A model generated the notes under the pieces. That model was given only the letters and a program-made list of their open reading frames with translations, had not been told where the DNA came from and did no database searches. From CAZLXG01 sp964563585 (GTDB lineage: Bacteria > Bacteroidota > Bacteroidia > Flavobacteriales > Flavobacteriaceae): 35,452 nt of DNA. Made by a program: the position numbers and the translations under genes. Each line of letters begins with the position of its first letter. Within the stretch, counting starts at the first letter, position 1. The stretch spans positions 1 to 35,452 of the forward strand of contig CAZLXG010000018.1 of the NCBI GenBank assembly GCA_964563585.1, read 5' to 3'. Below are positions 24,318 through 32,671 of the stretch, one piece after another.

Positions 24318-25247
24318 ATGAGCGAACTAAGTGTTAATCACTTATTAGGAATTAAATATCTTAACAAACAAGATATTCAACTTATTTTTGAAACTGCCGA
24401 CCATTTTAAAGAAGTGATTAATAGACCTATTAAAAAAGTGCCTTCACTTCGAGATATTACTATTGCCAATTTATTTTTTGAAAATTCTACCCGAACAAAA
24501 TTATCTTTTGAACTTGCTGAAAAGCGATTATCTGCCGATGTTTTAAACTTTTCGTCCAGTCAATCTTCGGTTAAAAAAGGAGAAACTCTAATAGATACAG
24601 TAAACAATATCCTTTCAATGAAAGTTGATATGGTTGTGATGCGTCATCCAAATCCTGGAGCAGGCGTGTTTCTGTCAAAACACGTAAATGCAAGTATTAT
24701 CAATGCAGGCGATGGTGCACACGAACATCCAACACAAGCCTTATTAGATTCGTATTCAATACGAGAAAAATTAGGTGAAGTAAAAGGAAAAAAAGTAGTA
24801 ATCGTTGGCGATATATTACATAGTCGTGTTGCGCTTTCAAACATCTTTGCCTTACAGCTTCAAGGTGCAGAAGTTATGGTTTGCGGACCAAAAACACTAA
24901 TACCAAAATACATTAATAAACTTGGAGTAAAAGTTGAAACAAACTTACGTAAAGCATTAAATTGGTGTGATGTAGCAAATATGTTACGTGTACAAAACGA
25001 ACGTATGGATATTAGTTATTTTCCGTCGACTAGAGAATATACACAACAGTTTGGAGTTAATGCAGCACTACTAGATTCTTTAGATAAAGAAATTACCATT
25101 ATGCATCCAGGGCCAATTAATCGTGGTGTTGAAATTACAAGTGATGTAGCAGATTCTAAACAAGCCATTATTTTAGATCAGGTACAAAATGGTGTTGCTA
25201 TACGTATGGCAGTTATTTATTTATTAGCTTCAAAAATTAAACAGTAA
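24318..25247 (+). CDS. pyrB: Aspartate carbamoyltransferase catalytic subunit
   Basis: PyrB joins carbamoyl phosphate and aspartate in the first committed step of pyrimidine synthesis. The 309-aa protein carries the carbamoyl-phosphate loop STRT (Ser57-Thr60), followed by SVKKGETLIDTV, which supplies the family's mobile Ser/Lys, then HPTQALLD (from His137) and MHPGPINRGVEI near the C-terminus. All are intact. No pyrI regulatory subunit is nearby. It is tightly packed behind pyrR (6-bp gap) and 4 bp before the next gene, indicating an operon. Confidence 0.97.
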   Translation: MSELSVNHLLGIKYLNKQDIQLIFETADHFKEVINRPIKKVPSLRDITIANLFFENSTRTKLSFELAEKRLSADVLNFSSSQSSVKKGETLIDTVNNILSMKVDMVVMRHPNPGAGVFLSKHVNASIINAGDGAHEHPTQALLDSYSIREKLGEVKGKKVVIVGDILHSRVALSNIFALQLQGAEVMVCGPKTLIPKYINKLGVKVETNLRKALNWCDVANMLRVQNERMDISYFPSTREYTQQFGVNAALLDSLDKEITIMHPGPINRGVEITSDVADSKQAIILDQVQNGVAIRMAVIYLLASKIKQ

Positions 25248-25251
25248 TACT

Positions 25252-25584
25252 ATGATTATATCTCAAAACGGAAATATTTCAATAATTACTCAAGAAAAAG
25301 CAACTACAATAGAGTTAGTTAGAAAATTACAAGCTTTATATCCAAAGTTTGAAAACAATAATATTATTGTAACCCTAACTGCACTTGGTAAAATAACCTT
25401 AGAGGAAACAGCAGAATTTCTTCAAATATCAAAAAAACATCGAGGAGCAAAACATTCATTTGTAATTGTTTCAAATAAAATAGATTTAGATAATGTTCCA
25501 GACAAACTTGTTGTTGTTCCAACTATACAGGAAGCTTACGATATTATTGAAATGGAAGAAATGGAACGTGATTTAGGGTTTTAG
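25252..25584 (+). CDS. Small STAS-like protein, 110 aa
   Basis: I cannot assign a function. The order of strands and helices (NISIITQEK, NNIIVTLTAL, LEETAEFLQISKKHRGAKHS, FVIVSN, LVVVPTIQEAYDIIEMEE) resembles the STAS fold of anti-sigma-factor antagonists. The phosphorylatable Ser/Thr of classical antagonists is not obvious. It starts 4 bp after the pyrB stop, so translational coupling is likely. It is 70 bp upstream of rnz on the same strand, and annotation as ribonuclease Z by neighbourhood would be wrong, since it has no metallo-beta-lactamase motif. A second STAS-like protein lies on the other side of rnz. Confidence 0.75.
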   Translation: MIISQNGNISIITQEKATTIELVRKLQALYPKFENNNIIVTLTALGKITLEETAEFLQISKKHRGAKHSFVIVSNKIDLDNVPDKLVVVPTIQEAYDIIEMEEMERDLGF

Positions 25585-25654
25585 AATGTTTATCTGTTTG
25601 TTGTAAAGTTGATTATTCGCTTCAGCTAAACAATTAACAAATTAATAGAAATTA

Positions 25655-26563
25655 ATGAAATTAACCATATTAGGCTGTTATAGTGCAACTCCACGAGTTT
25701 TAACAAATCCTACTTCCCAAGTATTAGAAATAAATAACAACATGTTTTTAATAGATTGTGGAGAAGGTACACAAGTACAACTTCGTAAGCATAAAATTAA
25801 ATTCAACCGTATAAAGCATATATTTATTTCGCATTTACATGGCGACCATTTTTTTGGTTTACCAGGTCTAATATCAACATTTAGATTGCTTACTCGCGAA
25901 ACGGATTTGCATATTTACGGACCAAAAGGTATTAAAGAAGTGATTACGCTTCAAATGAAATTAGCAGATTCTTGGACGAATTATAAACTTGTTTTTCACG
26001 AATTAACTTCAAAATCTTCAGAACTTATATTTGAAGATGATACTGTAGAAGTGCATACAATTCCTTTAAAACATCGTGTTTACACTAACGGTTATCTATT
26101 CAAAGAAAAAGAACATGAGCGTAAATTAAATATTTTAGCTGTTGAAGATGCTAATATTAATAAAGCATATTACAGAAAGCTTAAACAAGGTTTTGATGTT
26201 GAAAATGAAAACGGAAAACTTATTAAAAACTCAGAAGTCACTAGAGACGGAAAAAAACCTAAAAGTTATGCGTTTTGTAGTGATACGGTTTATAAAGAAG
26301 ATATTGTTCCTATTATAAAAAATGTTGATGTGTTGTATCACGAATCTACTTTTTTAGAAAGTCATGCACATTTAACTGTTAGAACAAAACATTCTACGGC
26401 AAAAGAAGCTGCTAGTATTGCTAAACAAGCAAATGCGGGCATATTGTTGCTTGGACATTATTCAACGCGTTATGGCGATTTAAATGCTTTTAAGGTAGAA
26501 GCTCAAGAAGTCTTTAATAATGTTGAGTTGTGCGAAGACGGGAAAATATTCGATTTTAATTAA
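25655..26563 (+). CDS. rnz: Ribonuclease Z
   Basis: RNase Z is the metallo-beta-lactamase-fold endonuclease that matures tRNA 3' ends. The 302-aa protein has GCYSATPRVLTNPTSQ at the start, the zinc motif HLHGDH (His60, His62, Asp64, His65) and downstream ligands in FCSDTVY, HESTF and LLGHYSTRYGD. The length is that of the short bacterial form. The conserved N-terminal MKLTILGCYS confirms ATG 25655. Its last 8 nt overlap the 3' end of a gene on the opposite strand, so the two are convergent. Confidence 0.96.
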   Translation: MKLTILGCYSATPRVLTNPTSQVLEINNNMFLIDCGEGTQVQLRKHKIKFNRIKHIFISHLHGDHFFGLPGLISTFRLLTRETDLHIYGPKGIKEVITLQMKLADSWTNYKLVFHELTSKSSELIFEDDTVEVHTIPLKHRVYTNGYLFKEKEHERKLNILAVEDANINKAYYRKLKQGFDVENENGKLIKNSEVTRDGKKPKSYAFCSDTVYKEDIVPIIKNVDVLYHESTFLESHAHLTVRTKHSTAKEAASIAKQANAGILLLGHYSTRYGDLNAFKVEAQEVFNNVELCEDGKIFDFN

Positions 26564-26969
26564 ACTCTCGTAAATTATATATCCAAGTTATAGCTTCCTC
26601 TAAACTATAGCAACGTTTTAAGCTTTTCTCAAAAAAGTGTTTTTCAATTGTAGCGTTTAAATAATTAAAACTTGAGTAAGTTACTATGGCGCTTGCAACA
26701 ACAAAATCGTAATTCTTAAAAAAATCAATCCAAGACTGAGGTTTAATAGAGTAGGAGTTTATTCTGTTAGATAAATAAGCTATTTGAGTATTTTCACCAT
26801 AATGTTCAATTATAATTTTTACAACTTCGGCGACTTTATCCCAATCAAAATGAACACCTTCACTTAATTCTGAGATTATAAATTTGTCACACAAATAAAA
26901 ATTACCAAACGAAAAGTTAAATTCTTTATGAGCTAACTCTTCAAAAAATTTGCTGTCTTTAAACTGCAT
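26556..26969 (-). CDS. STAS/SpoIIAA-like small protein, 137 aa
   Basis: The predicted fold and blocks (SFGNFYLCDKFIISELSEGV, WDKVAEVVKIIIEHYG, IAYLSNRINSYSIKPQSWI, FVVASAIVTYSSFNYLNATI, EKHFFEKSLKRCYSLEEAIT) match a small conserved flavobacterial family that I associate with STAS/SpoIIAA-like folds. Its function is unknown. It has no signal peptide or membrane segment. It converges on rnz with an 8-bp overlap at the 3' ends and is divergent from pdxH over 83 bp. The identification of the fold is moderate; that it is a real gene is more certain, given its full open frame and protein-like composition. Confidence 0.78.
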   Translation of the reverse strand: MQFKDSKFFEELAHKEFNFSFGNFYLCDKFIISELSEGVHFDWDKVAEVVKIIIEHYGENTQIAYLSNRINSYSIKPQSWIDFFKNYDFVVASAIVTYSSFNYLNATIEKHFFEKSLKRCYSLEEAITWIYNLREFN

Positions 26970-27052
26970 TGCTATTAATTAATTCTTTAAATTTATATAT
27001 TATTTTGTTAATATAAAAGCAATTTATTTTAAAATAGACCATAAAATTTATA

Positions 27053-27700
27053 ATGAATACAAACTTAGGTGATTATAGAAAGTCTTACGAAAAAAGTGAA
27101 TTATTATTAAAAGATGCACCAGAAAACCCGTTGGAATTATTTCAAAAGTGGTTTTTTGAAGTAGATAAATTTTTTAATAAAGATGAAACTAATGCTATGA
27201 CAATTTCTACAATTGGTTTAGATGGTTATCCGAAAAGTAGAGTAGTGCTACTTAAACGTTATACTTACGAAGGTTTTATTTTTTATACAAACTACGAAAG
27301 TGAAAAGGGTAAAGCTATAGATGCAAATCCAAATGTTTGTATTTCCTTTTTTTGGCATGAAGCCGAAAGGCAAATTATAATTAAAGGTAAAGCTGAAAAG
27401 ATAGCTGAAAATTTAAGCGATGGTTATTTTGAATCTAGACCTCGCGGAAGCCAATTAGGAGCTTTAGTTTCTAACCAAAGTGAGGTTATAAAAAGTAGAG
27501 ACTTTATAGAACAAAAACTTTCTGAACTTGAAAAGGAATATGAAGGTAAAGAGATTACACGACCTAATAATTGGGGCGGATATATTGTAAAACCTATAGA
27601 AATTGAGTTTTGGCAAGGTAGACCAAATAGATTGCACGACAGAATTAAATATACTTTACAGGCTGATTATAATTGGCAGATTGACCGATTATCTCCATAA
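27053..27700 (+). CDS. pdxH: Pyridoxamine 5'-phosphate oxidase
   Basis: PdxH uses FMN and oxygen to convert pyridoxine or pyridoxamine phosphate to pyridoxal 5'-phosphate, the vitamin B6 cofactor. The 215-aa protein has LGDYRKSYEKSELLLKDAPE at the start, AMTISTIGLDGYPKSRVVLL, FYTNYESEKGKAIDANPN, the RPRGSQLGALVSNQS block and the C-terminal family signature EFWQGRPNRLHDRI. All expected FMN- and substrate-contact blocks are present and the length is typical. It appears monocistronic. Confidence 0.97.
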   Translation: MNTNLGDYRKSYEKSELLLKDAPENPLELFQKWFFEVDKFFNKDETNAMTISTIGLDGYPKSRVVLLKRYTYEGFIFYTNYESEKGKAIDANPNVCISFFWHEAERQIIIKGKAEKIAENLSDGYFESRPRGSQLGALVSNQSEVIKSRDFIEQKLSELEKEYEGKEITRPNNWGGYIVKPIEIEFWQGRPNRLHDRIKYTLQADYNWQIDRLSP

Positions 27701-27741
27701 AAACACGATAAAACGCACAAAAATATTTCAAAATCATGTAT

Positions 27742-27793
27742 TTCATCGATTAAGAACATAACTATTCGACGAACGACACGTTGTTCATCGATT
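27742..27793. promoter_or_regulatory. Two TTCATCGATT boxes 42 bp apart upstream of the CAP gene
   Basis: TTCATCGATT occurs at 27742-27751 and again at 27784-27793, exactly 42 bp apart, or four helical turns. Between them lies an imperfect palindrome (GACGAACGAC / GTTGTTCATC). The boxes sit 70-125 bp upstream of the CAP lipoprotein ATG, where an activator or repressor could bind both on the same DNA face. This is a candidate operator only. Confidence 0.45.
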
Positions 27794-27865
27794 TTAACAT
27801 ATCGTTAACATTTACTTCGAGTTAGGCTGTTAAATTTACAGAACCAAATCTAAATTTAACCTAAA

Positions 27866-28360
27866 ATGAAGTTATTAAAAAAGTTGCCTTTACTGGCATT
27901 GTTAGCTCTGTTTACATTTTCTTGTTCTACAGACAGTATTGATGATAAAGCTTTAGAAATTACAGAAAATCTTACTGTAGTTGCAGCAAAAACTATTGAA
28001 ATTGAAATTTTAGAACTTATTAATAATCATAGATTATCAAAAGGATTAAATTCTTTAAAGGATATGAATATTGTTAAATCTATTGCTTATAACCATACAG
28101 GTTATATGGTTGATAACAATCAAGTATCTCATGATAACTTTTATTATAGAAGCGATTATTTAAAAGCAAATGCTGGAGCAAAAAAGGTTTCAGAAAATGT
28201 TGCTTATGGTTACAGTAGTGCGCAATCTGTGGTTAATGCTTGGATTAAAAGTGATGGACACAGAGCAAACCTAGAAGGTGACTATACAAATTTTGATGTA
28301 TCAGCAGAAAAAAACAAAGATGGTAGATGGTATTTTACCAATATCTTTATAAAGAAATAA
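27866..28360 (+). CDS. CAP (SCP/PR-1-like) domain lipoprotein
   Basis: The 164-aa protein has a lipoprotein signal ending TFSC (Cys20), a short linker and one CAP domain. Family features seen are ILELINNHRLSKGLNSL (first helix), AYNHTGYMVDNN (with the conserved His), VSHDNF, VSENVAYGYSSAQSVVNAWI and SDGHRANLEGDYTNF (second conserved His). CAP proteins are secreted or surface proteins of varied and often unknown function, and some bind sterols, lipids or metal. The enzymatic role is not predictable. It stands alone, preceded by a 165-bp gap with paired boxes and followed by a structured region ending in a terminator. Confidence 0.9.
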   Translation: MKLLKKLPLLALLALFTFSCSTDSIDDKALEITENLTVVAAKTIEIEILELINNHRLSKGLNSLKDMNIVKSIAYNHTGYMVDNNQVSHDNFYYRSDYLKANAGAKKVSENVAYGYSSAQSVVNAWIKSDGHRANLEGDYTNFDVSAEKNKDGRWYFTNIFIKK

Positions 28361-28518
28361 ATTGTTTACTTACTATTATTAAACAATTACCAATATAACC
28401 TTTTAATTTACTGATTTTTAGCGAAATATTTGTCTGACACAATTTTGTTATACAATTAAAGAAATTAGCTGGTTATTTTAATAACTTAAATTGTTATTAA
28501 ATTTAGCTTTTGGTATAA

Positions 28519-28546
28519 AAGCTTCACAGAAATGTGGGGCTTTTTT
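28519..28546 (+). terminator. Intrinsic terminator downstream of the CAP gene
   Basis: AAGCTTCACA (28519-28528), loop GAAA, TGTGGGGCTT (28533-28542) with two G-U pairs, followed by a six-base T run. It is unusually far (about 158 bp) from the CAP stop. Confidence 0.75.
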
Positions 28547-28713
28547 AATTTAATTTATCGGTCATAAATATTTAATTGATTATTTGTACGTCTTGGGTTT
28601 ATCTAATAACTTCAGTAAGTTAATATAATGTACTTAGGTTGGTAAGTTAATTTTGAAAAAATCAAAGATAACATATACTAAATCTATTTATGTCTATCAA
28701 AAATTTTGTGCTA

Positions 28714-28750
28714 AAAAAACCATCAAAAGATAAATCTCTTAATGGTTTTA
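28714..28750 (-). terminator. Intrinsic terminator of the T9SS cluster
   Basis: On the minus strand AAAACCATTAAGAGA, loop TTTA, TCTTTTGATGGTTTT, running into seven U. The 15-bp stem has at most two imperfect pairs. It lies 26 bp after the second PorE-like stop and marks the operon end. Confidence 0.88.
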
Positions 28751-28776
28751 AATATGTATTAAATTTAGCTTGGTTT

Positions 28777-30696
28777 CTATTTCATTTTCACAACTATAAA
28801 TTGTGTACGTCTATTTAATTGATGTGCGTCTTCTGTACAGATATTTGTACCATCACAATCGTTTACTAGTTTTTGTTCACCATAACCGTTATATTCAGTT
28901 ATACGCGATGCATCAACGCCATTATCAATTAAATACTTTTGTGTAGCTTTTGCTCTATCTTGAGATAAAAGGTTGTTATATTCCGATGTTCCTCTAGAAT
29001 CGGTATGCGATTCAATTTTAATAATCATGTTTGGAAATTCGTTCACCATTAAATTAACTATTCTATCTAATTCTACTGTGCCATCACGACGAATATCATA
29101 TTTATTAAAATCGAAATAAATAGGGTAGAGCTCAGTAATTGGTAATATGTCTTGTTTTGGAACATTGTTTAAAACAATATTTTCTGTTAGTTTAGAAATT
29201 CTGTTTTCTATACCTTTTGACGTTACATTTCTAGAATCGTCTATATGATTTTCTTTTTTAGTTATTAATTTATAATCAGCATCTCTATCAATATTAATTT
29301 CGTAATGTCCGTTTTCATCAGTAATTAAATCAACAATTTTATTATTGTCATTATCAAATAATTCTACTAAAGCATTTGTTACAGGCTCATTATTTTCATC
29401 GGTAACTGTACCTTCAATAACTAGATTTGGTATTCTGTCGTATGCATAAATATCATCACTACCAACGCCACCATCTCTGTTTGAAGCAAAGTAACCAGAC
29501 AAACCATCATCATTCATAAAGAATGAAAAATCGTCTTTTCTAGAGTTTACAGGAACGCCCAAGTTTAGTACATTTACAATGTTACTGTTTGCATCTGAAA
29601 CGGTTCCGAAAACATCTAATAATCCTAATCCTGGATGTCCATCAGAAGAGAAGAATAATGCATTCTCATTATTAACAAACGGGAACATTTCATTTTTATC
29701 TGTATTAATTATATTTCCTAAGTTTTGTGGAGTTCCTATTGAACCATCAGTAATATTTACATAATAAATATCTGAACCACCAAATCCACCAGGCATATTT
29801 GAAGTAAAATACAGTTTTGTATCATCACTATTTAAAGCGGGATGACCGGTTGAATATGCGTTACTATTAAAGTTTAATTCTTCAATATTTGTCCACAAAC
29901 CATCAATTAAAGATGCTTTATAAATTTTTAAATTAGTCATGCCTGCATCATCTTTCCCTAAAACATTGTCATTGAAATTGTTTCTAGAAAAATACATGGT
30001 TTTACCATCGTTTGTAATGGTTAATGGCCCGTCATGATATACTGAATTTATATCACCTTCTAATTTAGATTTATGACTAGAAATACTATCATTTGCACTT
30101 TTGCTTTTTACATAAATATCAAGGAAAGGTTCTTCGTTCCAACCATAAATATGCTTTGTTGAAACGCCTTTATCTTTAGCGGAAGCAAAGTAAATATTTC
30201 CATCATATTCGTAAGCTCCAAAATCACTAAGTTCTGAATTGAAATTTACTGGTGATAAGAAATATTGTTGTTTTGCGTTATATATTGAAGTAATAAAATC
30301 GCTGTCTTTTGAAAATCTATCTTTTTTAATTTCGCCACCAGCGTCTTTAAATTTTTTCAACCATGCCCGAGATTCTTTATAATTTTTGGTAGCACGTAAT
30401 GCTTGTGCATAATTGTAATAATATGCTATTGGAATATTGTTTTGCTTAACAGCTTTTTCGTAATATACCACAGCGCTATCTGGATTACGCATATACGCAT
30501 AACTATCAGCTAATTGCCGTGTTGCATAATCTGCATTGTAGTTTTTATCAATAAGAGTATGATAAACTTCAGCGGCACTTACAAATGAAAATTTATTAAA
30601 TAAATTATCCGCCCTTTTTTGTGAGCCATATTGTGCTGTAGCAGTAACGCTAAGCAATAATACGAAGTAAACTAGTAGGTAGTTTTTTGATTTCAT
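28777..30696 (-). CDS. PorE-like T9SS protein (TPR, beta-propeller, CRD, OmpA), copy 2
   Basis: The domain order matches PorE of Porphyromonas, a T9SS component that binds peptidoglycan. The 639-aa protein has a signal peptide ending TATA/Q and TPR-like helices at about residues 25-125. A PD40-type propeller follows at about 150-405 (YFTSNMPGGFGGSDIYYV, FFSSDGHPGLGLLDVF, YFASNRDGGVGSDDIYAY), then a carboxypeptidase-regulatory-like fold at about 412-490. The OmpA domain at 519-639 has YFDFNKYDIRRDG, SHTDSRG, NLLSQDRA and NRRTQF. The acidic and arginine residues used for peptidoglycan binding are present. No lipobox Cys is seen. It is the last gene of the operon, 44 bp after an equally long paralog. 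Function is inferred from domain architecture. Confidence 0.88.
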   Translation of the reverse strand: MKSKNYLLVYFVLLLSVTATAQYGSQKRADNLFNKFSFVSAAEVYHTLIDKNYNADYATRQLADSYAYMRNPDSAVVYYEKAVKQNNIPIAYYYNYAQALRATKNYKESRAWLKKFKDAGGEIKKDRFSKDSDFITSIYNAKQQYFLSPVNFNSELSDFGAYEYDGNIYFASAKDKGVSTKHIYGWNEEPFLDIYVKSKSANDSISSHKSKLEGDINSVYHDGPLTITNDGKTMYFSRNNFNDNVLGKDDAGMTNLKIYKASLIDGLWTNIEELNFNSNAYSTGHPALNSDDTKLYFTSNMPGGFGGSDIYYVNITDGSIGTPQNLGNIINTDKNEMFPFVNNENALFFSSDGHPGLGLLDVFGTVSDANSNIVNVLNLGVPVNSRKDDFSFFMNDDGLSGYFASNRDGGVGSDDIYAYDRIPNLVIEGTVTDENNEPVTNALVELFDNDNNKIVDLITDENGHYEINIDRDADYKLITKKENHIDDSRNVTSKGIENRISKLTENIVLNNVPKQDILPITELYPIYFDFNKYDIRRDGTVELDRIVNLMVNEFPNMIIKIESHTDSRGTSEYNNLLSQDRAKATQKYLIDNGVDASRITEYNGYGEQKLVNDCDGTNICTEDAHQLNRRTQFIVVKMK

Positions 30697-30740
30697 GGGC
30701 TTATTTTATATACACAAGAGGTTAATTTGCGTTAGTTTTA

Positions 30741-32660
30741 TTATTCCATTTTTACTACAATAAATTGAGTACGTCTGTTTAATTGGTGGTCTTCTTCTTC
30801 ACAGTTATCACCGTCTTCACAACCATTAGTTAACCTACGTTCACCAAACCCTTCATGAGCTGTAATTCTTTCGGCGTTAATGCCTTTTGAAATTAAATAC
30901 TCATACGTTGAATTTGCTCTATCTATTGATAATTTATCGTTATATGTTAATTCTCCTCTTGAATCGGTATGCGATTCAATACGGATTACCATTTCTGGAT
31001 AATCGTTTTGCATTAAACTAACAATTTTGTTTAATTCTAATGCAGCATCTTTTCTAATATTATGCTTGTTGAAATCGAAATAAATTGTATTTAATTCAGC
31101 AAGTTTTATAACATCTTGTACAGGATTTAATAACAAATTAGCATTAATTGTTATAAGTTCTGTTTGAATGTTTCTTGATGTAAAGTTTCTATAATCTTCA
31201 ATATATTTATCTTGACTTGCAACAATTTTGAAATCTTGATTTCTATCAATATTTATTTGATAATACCCATTTTCATCAGTATCCATATATGCTATCTCAT
31301 TACCTTTATCATCAAATAAAGTAATTCTCGCATTTGGTACAGGATTGGTATTTATAGCATCGGTAACAACACCTTCAACATGAAGCACAGGTTCTCTGTG
31401 GAATGCATAAATATCGTCACTACCACGACCACCTTGTCTGTTTGAAGCAAAATAACCTGTAATTCCGTTTTTATTCATTGTAAAAGAAAAATCATCTTTA
31501 TTTGAATTAACTGGAACTCCTAAATTTATAACATCTACAATGTTTTCATCTTCTTCACCTTTAATTGTGGCAAACACGTCTAGTAAACCTAAACCGGTAT
31601 GACCATCTGAAGAAAAGAATAAAACACCTTCGTTATTCATAAATGGGAATCCTTCAGCACTTTCTGTATTTACAATATTCCCAATGTTTTTTGGTTCACC
31701 TAAAGTGCCATCAATATTAATATCTACTACATAGATATCAGATCCACCATAACCACCAGGTCTGTCAGACGTAAAGAACAGCTTTGTGTCATCGATATTT
31801 AATGCTGCATGTTGTGTTGAATAATTAGCATTATTTATTGATAAATCTTCAATGTTTGTCCAAATACTATCTTGCAATGTTGCCCGATAGATTTTCATGT
31901 TTGTTAACCCTTTTTTATCTTTTGTTTCAATGTCATTTTTTAAATTATTTCTTGAGAAATACATAGTGTTACCATCTTTTGTAATAGTAACAGGACCATC
32001 ATGATATATAGAATTTACATCACCTTTTAACTTTCCTTTAAAATCTACATTTCTTTTACTTCCAACTTCTGCTACATAAACATCTAAAAAAGGTTGTTCA
32101 TTCCAACCATAAAGTCGTTTTATAGCAGCACCTTCATCTCTAGCTGAAGTAAAATATACATTTCCATTATGTTCAAAAGCACCGAAATCGCTATATTTTG
32201 AATTGAAACGAACTCTATCTAAGAAATACTGTTGTTTTGCACCAAAAACACTGGTAATAAAATTAATGTCTTTAGAAAAATCGTTTGCATTTACAACACC
32301 TCCAGAATCTTTAAAACGTTTTAACCATATTTGAGATTCGTCGTATTTTTTCATACCACGAAGTGATTGTGCGTATTTATAATAATATTCTACAGGCACA
32401 TTTTCTTGCTTAACTACACTTTTATAATATCTAGTAGCATTTCTAGGGTCTCTTAAAAATGAATAACAATCAGCAAGTTGTCTTGTTGCATAATCTTTAT
32501 TATAGTTTTTTTCAATAAGTTCTCTGTAAACTTTTGCAGCTTTTACAAATGAGAATTTGTTGAATAATGTATCTGCGCGTTTTTGTTTTCCTTGTTGAGA
32601 AAACACTGAGAGACTTAACATTAACGCTAAACAAACTAATATGTAGTTTTTAAATTTCAT
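30741..32660 (-). CDS. PorE-like T9SS protein (TPR, beta-propeller, CRD, OmpA), copy 1
   Basis: A paralog of the downstream gene with exactly the same length (639 aa) and domain order, but many substitutions throughout. The signal peptide ends LSVFS/Q. The propeller signatures are YFSRNNLKNDIETKDK, FFTSDRPGGYGGSDIYVV, FFSSDGHTGLGLLDVF and YFASNRQGGRGSDDIYAF. The CRD-like fold begins about LHVEGVVTDAINTNPVPNAR, and the OmpA domain shows YFDFNKHNIRKDA, SHTDSRGE, KLSIDRA and NRRTQF. Both copies share a two-Cys insertion just before the last motif (GCEDGDNC here, DCDGTNIC in copy 2). The start is 11 bp after the PorP/SprF gene stop, so the cluster is co-transcribed. Confidence 0.88.
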   Translation of the reverse strand: MKFKNYILVCLALMLSLSVFSQQGKQKRADTLFNKFSFVKAAKVYRELIEKNYNKDYATRQLADCYSFLRDPRNATRYYKSVVKQENVPVEYYYKYAQSLRGMKKYDESQIWLKRFKDSGGVVNANDFSKDINFITSVFGAKQQYFLDRVRFNSKYSDFGAFEHNGNVYFTSARDEGAAIKRLYGWNEQPFLDVYVAEVGSKRNVDFKGKLKGDVNSIYHDGPVTITKDGNTMYFSRNNLKNDIETKDKKGLTNMKIYRATLQDSIWTNIEDLSINNANYSTQHAALNIDDTKLFFTSDRPGGYGGSDIYVVDINIDGTLGEPKNIGNIVNTESAEGFPFMNNEGVLFFSSDGHTGLGLLDVFATIKGEEDENIVDVINLGVPVNSNKDDFSFTMNKNGITGYFASNRQGGRGSDDIYAFHREPVLHVEGVVTDAINTNPVPNARITLFDDKGNEIAYMDTDENGYYQINIDRNQDFKIVASQDKYIEDYRNFTSRNIQTELITINANLLLNPVQDVIKLAELNTIYFDFNKHNIRKDAALELNKIVSLMQNDYPEMVIRIESHTDSRGELTYNDKLSIDRANSTYEYLISKGINAERITAHEGFGERRLTNGCEDGDNCEEEDHQLNRRTQFIVVKME

Positions 32661-32671
32661 AAAAATGATTA

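Larger units (their letters stand above)
28361..28776. other. 416-bp gene-free region with hairpins on both strands
   Basis: No coding frame is convincing here. It contains a 9-bp perfect hairpin TTTAATAAC/GTTATTAAA (28477-28501), a terminator on the plus strand (28519-28546), a 10-bp direct repeat GTAAGTTAAT (28615-28624 and 28642-28651) and the minus-strand terminator of the PorE operon (28714-28750). The 158 nt between the CAP stop and the first terminator could be a long 3' UTR or a small RNA; no promoter was identified. Confidence 0.5.

Noticed and set aside
28361..28546. tRNA or tmRNA in the gene-free stretch
   Set aside because: No cloverleaf, CCA end or tag-coding frame was found; only simple hairpins.
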